From a bacterium (GTDB lineage Bacteria > Patescibacteriota > Minisyncoccia > Minisyncoccales > RBG-13-42-11), in contig JAUSLA010000042.1 in NCBI GenBank assembly GCA_030646565.1, positions 1-20,312 on the forward strand: DNA of 20,312 nucleotides, given 5' to 3'. The position numbers were made by a program, and so were the translations under genes. Positions 12,222 to 17,576 of this stretch are shown here, piece after piece. Positions within the stretch are counted from its first letter, which is position 1, and every line of letters starts with the position of its first letter. The notes under the pieces are model-generated. The model did not search any database. It had not been told where the DNA came from and saw only the letters and a list, made by a program, of their open reading frames with translations.

Positions 12222-12449
12222 TACGAATATCTTAGGGCGGTTTTCCGAGGTGGACATATCGCAGTCCCGCCCACATCTCGCTATGAACTATCTTATAATG
12301 TAATGCTGATCGAAGAACGTTCGTTCTTCTCTACCCTTCGCTGTGGCTCGGGTGCGGGACGAGATATAGCAGCGGCCGAAAATAAATTTTATCTTGCCAT
12401 TTCTGCCGACTGCGTGTCAACCGAGGGAAACTGACCGAAGATATTCGTA
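12222..12449. repeat. 228-bp element with imperfect terminal inverted repeats
   Basis: The ends are a perfect 12-bp inverted pair, TACGAATATCTT (12222-12233) and AAGATATTCGTA (12438-12449). Similarity continues inward for about 45 bp with mismatches and a 3-base gap, including CGCAGTC on both arms. A family-1 repeat lies in the middle. It fills most of the 288-bp space between the Hsp20 and PrsW genes. No gene is evident inside, and flanking duplications are not clear. Confidence 0.5.
12303..12364 (-). repeat. Family-1 double-hairpin repeat, copy P
   Basis: Reverse orientation: stem 2 GAAGAACG (12312-12319)/CGTTCTTC (12322-12329), then CTACCCTTCG and a degenerate stem 1 ending in CGGGACGAG. 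It lies inside the 228-bp inverted-repeat element. Confidence 0.65.
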
Positions 12450-12486
12450 ATATCCCCGACCACATTCCGATGAGGGATGTTAATTG

Positions 12487-13194
12487 TTACATCTTACAAA
12501 CGCTTTTTAGTTGTTTTAATTTTCTGATGCTAAAAGTAGTAAAAATAGCCAGACCGAAAAGTATTAAAGAGGGAATTTGCCAAACTAAATCGCCCTCAAG
12601 TTCTATAATAGCGAAATTATATAATCCGTGCAAGAAAACAGCGAGTGCTAACCCTAAAAGAAAAATCTTCCAGCCCCCCCTATTTTTGCAAACAGAAATA
12701 GCGAGAAAAAATCCGAGCAGCCCGGAAGACAAGGTGTGAAGAAGAGTGGCTCCTAAAAATCTAAAAACGCTTGTTGAAAAAGTTTGGTTTAATAAAAAAG
12801 CGGGCCCCATAGAAAACATAATTAAAATATTTTCTGAAGCGGCAAAGCCCAAGGCGGCGATAATCATATAGAGCATTATGTCTATGGGTTCGTCTAATTC
12901 CGAGCTTTTCAGTACTTTCCCGCTCACGACCAGATACTTTAAAAGTTCTTCCGTGAAAGCGACCGCGATAAAAATGGTTAGTATTGCAGTTACGGACGTA
13001 GAGAAGTTAAATCCCGAAATTACATCACTGATACCCAGTTCAAGTAAAATGGCAGGAAGGGCCGCTATCATTCCGTAAAAGAAAATTTTCAATATCATTT
13101 TATTAGATTCAGGATGAGTGTCTCTGCGAAGATAAAACAAAAGCCAGACAATACTGGGAAGAACTCCAAAAATTATGTAAAGAGGATAAGACAT
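12487..13194 (-). CDS. prsW: PrsW-family intramembrane metalloprotease
   Basis: 235 aa, about seven or eight hydrophobic helices. The family motifs are present in order: EELLK (E82, E83), SEN (E121), LHTLSSG (H153) and FLHGLYN (H189). The glutamates and histidines are the presumed metal-binding and catalytic groups. In Bacillus, PrsW cuts an anti-sigma factor in the membrane; in this lineage the target is unknown and no anti-sigma gene is nearby. The start at 13194 lies 9 bases from a family-2 palindromic element, whose TATAGA end could act as a -10 box. Symbol given for family membership only. Confidence 0.82.
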   Translation of the reverse strand: MSYPLYIIFGVLPSIVWLLFYLRRDTHPESNKMILKIFFYGMIAALPAILLELGISDVISGFNFSTSVTAILTIFIAVAFTEELLKYLVVSGKVLKSSELDEPIDIMLYMIIAALGFAASENILIMFSMGPAFLLNQTFSTSVFRFLGATLLHTLSSGLLGFFLAISVCKNRGGWKIFLLGLALAVFLHGLYNFAIIELEGDLVWQIPSLILFGLAIFTTFSIRKLKQLKSVCKM

Positions 13195-13202
13195 ACCATT
13201 AA

Positions 13203-13276
13203 GGCTCTATACGAAATTCTTTTAGAATTTTGTCGAGCCCGACAAAAACTTTATTTTAAAGTTTTTGTATAGGGCC
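13203..13276. repeat. Family-2 palindromic element, copy 1
   Basis: About 74 bp in two back-to-back hairpins: GGCTC...GAAATTCT-ttt-AGAATTTT...GAGCC, then GACAAAAACTTT...AAAGTTTTTGTATAGGGCC. The whole is itself roughly palindromic about GTCGAGCCCGAC. It covers the last codons and stop of valS and reaches to within 9 bp of the PrsW start. Confidence 0.75.
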
Positions 13277-15458
13277 AATTTTCCACTATGAGTAATTTTT
13301 TTTCCGGCCAATTGGGGAGAAAATTCGTGTATATTTCTTCCGTGATAAAGGGCATAAAAGGGTGAAGCAGCTGCAGGCAGGTTGCATAGATTTCAAGCAG
13401 AAGCCATTCTGCCGAAGATTTTATTTTCCGATCATTGCTTTTTAAGCTTTCTTTCTTTTCTTCAATAATTTTATCGGCAAAAGTGTGCCAGAAATAGTGG
13501 TATAATTTTTCGGCTGCAATATAAAATTTAAAATCATCCATATTTTGAGTAACATCGGCAACTAATTTATTTAATTCTGCTAAGTGTTTAGCGTCTCTTT
13601 TTTGAAGGCTGGGTTTTTTTCTGATATTACAGCCGCCGGTATTCGCAATAACAAACCTGCCTGCATTCCATATTTTGTTGGCAAAATTGCGATAGCCGCG
13701 TATTCTGTTTTCGTCTAACGCCAAGGAAGTGCCCGGAGTGTTGCCGATAATCAAGCCCATTCTAAAAGCATCCGTCCCGTATTTATCGGTAAGCTCTAAG
13801 GGATTTATAACATTTCCCCGGCTTTTGCTCATTTTATTTCCTTGAGCGTCTAAAACCAATCCGTGCAGATAGACATTTTTAAACGGATTTTTTTTTGTTA
13901 TGTATAGTCCCAGCATAATCATTCTTACCACCCAGAAAAAAATTATTTCTCCCGCAGTTTCCATAACATCTGTGGGATAAAATGTTTTATAATCTTGAGA
14001 ATTGGGGTATCCCAGGCTGGCAAAGGGCCATTGTCCGGAAGAAAACCAAGTGTCAAAAGTGTCTGTTTCTTTTCTTAACTCTCCGCCGCATTTTTTGCAT
14101 TTTTTAGCTTCATTGCCCATATCAACAATTACCCGAGCGTTAGCGAAGGGTGAAGATGAAGCTTCAGCTTCATCGCCTATATCAACAACCGCTTCCTGGC
14201 ATTTTTCGCAAATTTTAGCCGGAATCGGTATGCCCCACACTATTTGTCTGGAAATATTCCAATCAATGATATTTTTTAACCAGTGGAGGGAAATTTTCTT
14301 GTAATGCTTTGGGATGAATAAAATTTCATCTTTCTCAATGGCTTTTATGGCTGGCTCGGCCAGAAGTTTCATTTTGACAAACCACTGGTTTTTAATTTGG
14401 GGTTCAATAACCGTTGCGCACTTGTAGCAAGTTTTCACAATGTGCTTATAGTCATCTTCAATTTTTTCCACCAATCCTTTCGATTTCAATTTTTCTATAA
14501 TTTTAGGCCTGGCTTCCGCAATTTTTATTCCGGTAAATTCTTTCGCAATCGGCAGAAGCCGCCCCTGAAAATCTATAATTTGTTCTTTTTCCAAGTTATG
14601 CCTTTCCGCGATATCAAAATCAACGGCGTCATGCCAAGGGGTGATTGTCATAACGCCGGTTCCGAAAGCCATATCTATAGCCGTATCTTTTATTACGGTA
14701 GCTGTGACCTGACCGTTAATCCACTCTAATTTTATTTTTTGCCCTTCTTTGTATTCCTTATATCTTTTATCTTTCGGATGCATAACCACATACTTGTCTC
14801 CAAATTTAGTTTCCGGTCTGGCCGTAGTAATAATAAATGGCCCGTATTTGAGATAATAAAGCTTATCTATTTGTTCCTTGTCTGTAATTTCTAAGTCGGA
14901 AAGCGATGTTTGATGTTTGGGACACCAATTTATTATTTTTTTACCCCGATAAACCAGATTATCATCAAAAAGTTTTTTAAATGTATTATGAACTGTTTTG
15001 ACAATATCTGAATCAAGCGTAAATTTTTCTCTTGACCAATCGCAAGATGCTCCTATTTTTCGCGTTTGATTTTCAATATTTTTCTTGTTTTCCAGCGTAA
15101 ATTCCAAAATTTCTTTATAGAGTTCTTCCGGCGCCATTTTGAATCGGGGCCTGCCTTCCTTTTCCATTTTTTTTTCATAGACAACCTGCGTTTCAAAACC
15201 CGCATGGTCCAATCCAGGCAGCCATAAAGTCTTAAATCCTCGCATTCTTTTATAGCGGACCATAATATCTTCAATGGTTAAAACCAAGCCGTGGCCGGCG
15301 TGTAAAGAGCCATTGGCATTTGTTGGAGGCATTATAATTGTAAAAGGTTTTTTCGCGGTCTTTGACAGTTTGTCCGGATTAAAAAAACCGCTCCTTTCCC
15401 AGAGTTGATAGATTTTGTCTTCAACTTGTTTTGGTTCGTAGATTGTGGATAGGTTCAT
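13251..15458 (-). CDS. valS: Valine--tRNA ligase
   Basis: 735 aa class I aminoacyl-tRNA synthetase that charges tRNA-Val. Motifs: PPTNANGSLHAGHG with the HIGH-type HAGH (53-56), the ValS-type LPGLDHAGFETQ, the editing domain with ARPETKFGD and GTGVMTITPWHD, and NKMSKSRGN (KMSKS at 542-546). A zinc-ribbon pair CEKC...CKKC is present. The protein stops after the anticodon-binding domain and lacks the C-terminal coiled-coil arm of longer ValS proteins. Residues 424-451 hold an in-frame family-1 repeat flanked by a duplicated VDIGDEA/VDMGNEA stretch, between the two CxxC pairs. The last residues (PYTKTLK) and stop are encoded by a family-2 element. No SD site; TATAAT lies 8 bases before the ATG. 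Confidence 0.95.
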   Translation of the reverse strand: MNLSTIYEPKQVEDKIYQLWERSGFFNPDKLSKTAKKPFTIIMPPTNANGSLHAGHGLVLTIEDIMVRYKRMRGFKTLWLPGLDHAGFETQVVYEKKMEKEGRPRFKMAPEELYKEILEFTLENKKNIENQTRKIGASCDWSREKFTLDSDIVKTVHNTFKKLFDDNLVYRGKKIINWCPKHQTSLSDLEITDKEQIDKLYYLKYGPFIITTARPETKFGDKYVVMHPKDKRYKEYKEGQKIKLEWINGQVTATVIKDTAIDMAFGTGVMTITPWHDAVDFDIAERHNLEKEQIIDFQGRLLPIAKEFTGIKIAEARPKIIEKLKSKGLVEKIEDDYKHIVKTCYKCATVIEPQIKNQWFVKMKLLAEPAIKAIEKDEILFIPKHYKKISLHWLKNIIDWNISRQIVWGIPIPAKICEKCQEAVVDIGDEAEASSSPFANARVIVDMGNEAKKCKKCGGELRKETDTFDTWFSSGQWPFASLGYPNSQDYKTFYPTDVMETAGEIIFFWVVRMIMLGLYITKKNPFKNVYLHGLVLDAQGNKMSKSRGNVINPLELTDKYGTDAFRMGLIIGNTPGTSLALDENRIRGYRNFANKIWNAGRFVIANTGGCNIRKKPSLQKRDAKHLAELNKLVADVTQNMDDFKFYIAAEKLYHYFWHTFADKIIEEKKESLKSNDRKIKSSAEWLLLEIYATCLQLLHPFMPFITEEIYTNFLPNWPEKKLLIVENWPYTKTLK
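14107..14188 (+). repeat. Family-1 repeat, copy O, inserted in frame in valS with 22-bp flanking duplication
   Basis: Stem 2 is GATGAAGC (14155-14162)/GCTTCATC (14167-14174), with a weak stem 1 (CGAGCGTTAGCGAAGGG). Near-identical 22-mers lie at 14107-14128 and 14167-14188 (two mismatches), offset by 60 bp, that is 20 codons, so the frame is kept. The second 22-mer begins within stem 2 of the repeat. Confidence 0.75.
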
Positions 15459-15466
15459 GCAAAATT

Positions 15467-15472
15467 ATTATA
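15467..15472 (-). promoter_or_regulatory. -10 box of valS
   Basis: TATAAT on the minus strand, ending 8 bases before the ATG. The usual -35 position falls in stem 1 of repeat copy J and has no good match. The transcript would start at or within a base or two of the start codon. Confidence 0.5.
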
Positions 15473-15478
15473 TACCGA

Positions 15479-15581
15479 ACTTTCGCATAGCGAAAGTGAG
15501 TCAAAGAAGATAAATCTTCTTTTCCACCCTCCGCCTGCGGGCTCGGGTAGCTGAAGATGAGGACGCAGTCCTCATCGCCTA
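15479..15581 (+). repeat. Family-1 double-hairpin repeats, copies J and K
   Basis: Copy J: stem 1 ACTTTCGC (15479-15486)/GCGAAAGT (15490-15497), stem 2 GAAGAT (15506-15511)/ATCTTC (15514-15519). Copy K: a GC-rich CCGCC/GGG stem 1, then GATGAGGAC (15556-15564)/GTCCTCATC (15568-15576) and GCCTA, whose CTA is the complement of the tsaD stop codon. They fill the valS-tsaD gap. Confidence 0.8.
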
Positions 15582-16772
15582 TCCTATTTGAAGATTGGCA
15601 TCTGCCCCTACTGCCTTTTTTGATTTCTTGCGCAAAGATCGAAAATATCCCGTTACTGCTATCATTGCCGCGTTGTCAGCGCTTAAATTTTTTGGAGGAA
15701 CAAAAAGATTAAAACCGGATGAAAAGCAGGCTTTTTGAAATTGCTTTCGCAGCTCATTATTAGCGGTAACGCCTCCGCCCAAGATTATAGTTTTTGCCCC
15801 ATAATCCTTAGTTGCTTTGATTGTTTTACGAATCAAAACATCAATAATGGATTGCTGGATTTCGACACACATTTGTTTTATATATTGTCGCCCTTCCGTA
15901 GTCCCGCTTTTAGCGGGACGAAGGAGGGCTTTGCCATATTTTTTATTTACTTGATATAAAACTGCGGTTTTTAATCCCGAAAAACTAAAATCATAATTTT
16001 TTTGATGTATCATGGGCCTCGGTAAGGAAATGTCTATGGGCGATGAGGACTGCGTCCTCATCTTCATCTTCGTCCGCCCGGGGCGGACTCGATGGATAAT
16101 TTCCCGAGCAGATTTTGCCGCTGCTTTGGCAATAGCAGGCCCGCCGGGATAACTTAGCCCTAAAATACGCGCTGTTTTATCAAAGCATTCACCGGCAGCG
16201 TCATCTCTTGTTTCCCCAATAATTTTATAATTTCCAAATGATTCCCGCGAAGCGGGATGAATTAAAGAAGAGAACTGCGTTCTCTTCGCTTTGCCTTTCA
16301 TTAAGATAATTTGCGTATGGCCGCCGGAAACAATTAAACAAATCGCCGGCTCTGTGGATAAACCAACAACGAGGGCCGGCCTCCCAATTAGGTTGGCGAG
16401 TATATGCGCCTCAATATGGTTTACAGGGATTAACGGAAGCCGCATTTTTTTAGAGAGTTCTTTCGCAAAATTAATTCCTGTCCACAAACAGGGTTCCAAT
16501 CCGGGCCCGTTCGTCACCGCGATCAAGTCTATTTTCAGATTTTTGCGTTTGAGCGAAGCAAGTCGAAGGGCTTTTTTTAAAACAATTGGCAGGTTTTTTT
16601 GATGCTCTCTTTTTGCCAGTGAAGGATAGACTCCTCCATATTTTGCATGGAGTTTCACTTGAGAAGAAACAATATTAGACAAAATACTAAAACGCGGGTT
16701 TTTTTGCCCTTTTATTTCCACAATCGCGATAGCTGTGTCGTCGCAAGACGTTTCAATAGCCAAGATAATCAT
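15579..16772 (-). CDS. tsaD: tRNA N6-adenosine threonylcarbamoyltransferase TsaD, with three repeat insertions
   Basis: 397 aa, about 50 longer than usual for the family. TsaD transfers the threonylcarbamoyl group to A37 of tRNAs that read ANN codons, with TsaB/E (not in this window). The ASKHA-fold signatures are clear: MIILAIETSCDDTAIAIVE at the start, metal-binding NHIEAH (H119, H123), VSGGHTQ, GETRDDAAGECFDK, YPGGPAI, FSFSGLKTA, and GGGVTANNELR. The excess length is explained by three in-frame repeat insertions: residues 161-178, about 228-246 and about 282-295. All lie in loops between conserved blocks, so the enzyme may still work. A promoter lies at 16784-16813 with the -10 box 11 bases before the ATG and no SD site. 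Confidence 0.95.
   Translation of the reverse strand: MIILAIETSCDDTAIAIVEIKGQKNPRFSILSNIVSSQVKLHAKYGGVYPSLAKREHQKNLPIVLKKALRLASLKRKNLKIDLIAVTNGPGLEPCLWTGINFAKELSKKMRLPLIPVNHIEAHILANLIGRPALVVGLSTEPAICLIVSGGHTQIILMKGKAKRTQFSSLIHPASRESFGNYKIIGETRDDAAGECFDKTARILGLSYPGGPAIAKAAAKSAREIIHRVRPGRTKMKMRTQSSSPIDISLPRPMIHQKNYDFSFSGLKTAVLYQVNKKYGKALLRPAKSGTTEGRQYIKQMCVEIQQSIIDVLIRKTIKATKDYGAKTIILGGGVTANNELRKQFQKACFSSGFNLFVPPKNLSADNAAMIAVTGYFRSLRKKSKKAVGADANLQIG
15893..15928. repeat. Family-1 half unit (stem 1 only), copy N, in frame in tsaD
   Basis: GTCCCGCT (15901-15908)/AGCGGGAC (15912-15919) with extended pairing outward (CCCTTCC/GAAGGAGGG). It encodes about LLRPAKSGTTEGR (residues 283-295) between KKYGKA and QYIKQMCVE, two blocks that are adjacent or nearly so in ordinary TsaD. 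Confidence 0.7.
16039..16091 (-). repeat. Family-1 double-hairpin repeat, copy L, in frame in tsaD
   Basis: Full unit in the sense orientation of tsaD: stem 1 GTCCGCC/GGCGGAC (16072-16088) and stem 2 GATGAGGAC (16042-16050)/GTCCTCATC (16054-16062). It encodes RVRPGRTKMKMRTQSSSPI, residues 228-246, between SAREII and DISLPRPM. Confidence 0.85.
16242..16295 (+). repeat. Family-1 double-hairpin repeat, copy M, in frame in tsaD
   Basis: Full 54-bp unit, antisense to tsaD: stem 1 TCCCGC (16243-16248)/GCGGGA (16252-16257), stem 2 GAAGAGAAC (16267-16275)/GTTCTCTTC (16279-16287). It encodes KAKRTQFSSLIHPASRES, exactly 18 residues (161-178), between GGHTQIILMKG and FGNYKIIGETRDD. Confidence 0.88.
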
Positions 16773-16783
16773 TCTTTACAATT

Positions 16784-16813
16784 ATCATATTTCAAGATAA
16801 AATGCGATTGTAA
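16784..16813 (-). promoter_or_regulatory. Promoter of tsaD
   Basis: On the minus strand TTACAA (16808-16813), an 18-bp spacer, TATGAT (16784-16789). The -10 box ends 11 bases before the ATG, which implies a leader of about five bases or none. Confidence 0.55.
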
Positions 16814-16815
16814 TT

Positions 16816-16886
16816 GGCTCCATGCAGAACCTGTAAGATTCTGCCGAGCCCGACACAAATTTTCAAAAAAATTTATGTATAGGGCC
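16816..16886. repeat. Family-2 palindromic element, copy 2, joined to tRNA-Glu
   Basis: Starts GGCTC (16816), passes through the central GCCGAGCCCGAC, and ends ATTTATGTATAGGGCC (to 16886). Hairpin 1 is GCAGAA...TTCTGC, hairpin 2 AAATTTT...AAAATTT-like. The terminal GGCC overlaps the first four bases of the mature tRNA-Glu. Confidence 0.7.
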
Positions 16887-16954
16887 CCATCGTCTATTGG
16901 TTAGGACACTTCCCTTTCACGGAAAAAAGAGGGGTTCGACTCCCCTTGGGGCCG
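16883..16954 (+). tRNA. tRNA-Glu (UUC)
   Basis: 72 nt. Acceptor GGCCCCA/TGGGGCC, D arm GTCTATTGGTTAGGAC, anticodon loop CTTTCAC with anticodon UUC, T arm GGGGTTCGACTCCCC, discriminator G, no CCA. The outermost anticodon-stem pair (C27/A43) is mismatched. No separate promoter is evident beyond the family-2 element. Confidence 0.95.
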
Positions 16955-16957
16955 CAG

Positions 16958-17040
16958 TTATTCCAAGCGCATCCTCTTTTTAAATTCCCCGATACTTGCC
17001 AGAAGAAGGAGGATATTTTTTTAGCTTGGGATCTTTTTGC
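16958..17040 (-). pseudogene. Decayed duplicate of the recG 3' end
   Basis: On the minus strand this stretch contains codons for QKDPKLKKYP and, after a gap and frameshift, KKRMRLE plus a TAA stop. The real RecG ends QKDPELKKYPLLRENLETFQKRIHLE. The nucleotide match is strong around GATATTTTTTTAG and TTATTCCAAG. Together with the true recG end at 17577 it forms imperfect direct repeats on either side of hicBA. It starts 3 bases after tRNA-Glu. Confidence 0.75.
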
Positions 17041-17057
17041 GATGTCCCTCCAAAAAT

Positions 17058-17089
17058 TTGACATCACAAATTTATTTTAGTAAAATAAA
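17058..17089 (+). promoter_or_regulatory. Promoter and palindromic operator of hicBA
   Basis: TTGACA (17058-17063), a 17-bp spacer and TAAAAT (17081-17086). A perfect 19-bp palindrome, TTTATTTTA-G-TAAAATAAA (17071-17089), covers the -10 box and is a likely operator for autoregulation. The -10 box ends 8 bases before the ATG of hicB, so the mRNA is probably leaderless. Confidence 0.72.
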
Positions 17090-17094
17090 AATGT

Positions 17095-17343
17095 ATGACT
17101 AAAGCTTTTCTAACTAAAATTAGAAATCGTCAATTTCCTCTTATTGTCGAAAAAGACGAAGATGGATTTTATGTGGTTGAATGCCTATTATTTAGGGGTT
17201 GCTATACTCAAGGGAAAACCTTAGATGAGGCGCTGGAAAACATTAGAGAGGTTATCGAAATTTGTTTGGAAGAAAAAGAAAACCAAGAGATTCTTAAATC
17301 CTACAAACCAAAAGAGTTGAGTCTCCATAATATTACCCTTTAA
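17095..17343 (+). CDS. hicB: HicB-family antitoxin
   Basis: 82 aa. The N-terminal strand pattern FPLIVEKDEDGFYVVECLLFRGCYTQGKTLDEALENIREVIEICLEE is the HicB partial RNase H fold: degenerate, without nuclease residues. In known systems it binds and neutralises HicA. It is followed directly by the HicA gene (3-base gap); the order antitoxin-toxin is the reverse of the classic hicAB order but is common. The protein is short and has no obvious helix-turn-helix or ribbon-helix-helix at its C-terminus. If the promoter palindrome is its operator, DNA binding must come from the complex or another region. Confidence 0.85.
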   Translation: MTKAFLTKIRNRQFPLIVEKDEDGFYVVECLLFRGCYTQGKTLDEALENIREVIEICLEEKENQEILKSYKPKELSLHNITL

Positions 17344-17346
17344 TTT

Positions 17347-17571
17347 GTGCCAAAATTATCTTTAATTTCCGGAGAAACAGCTGTTAAAATATTTACTAAG
17401 ATAGGCTACCGAATTGTTAAACAGAAAGGTAGCCATATTCGTTTGCATCACCAGAGTAAAGGACCCTTAACTGTCCCAAATCATAAAGTTTTAGGAAAAG
17501 GGCTTTTAAGAAAGTTATTAAGAGACGCGGAGTTATCTAGAGACGATTTCATAAGCTTACTCAAAAAATAA
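17347..17571 (+). CDS. hicA: HicA-family mRNA interferase toxin
   Basis: 74 aa with a GTG start. It has the double-stranded RNA-binding-like HicA fold: SGETAVKIFTKIGYRIVKQKGSHIRLHH, with the catalytic histidine in GSH, then LTVPNHKVLGKGLLRKLLRDAELSRDDF. In the family HicA cleaves mRNA in a ribosome-independent manner. The GTG start gives the standard N-terminus (PKLSLISG) and no upstream ATG is available. No SD site; translation may be coupled to hicB. The pair sits between two copies of the recG 3' end, which suggests it was inserted there. Confidence 0.88.
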   Translation: MPKLSLISGETAVKIFTKIGYRIVKQKGSHIRLHHQSKGPLTVPNHKVLGKGLLRKLLRDAELSRDDFISLLKK

Positions 17572-17576
17572 TTTAT

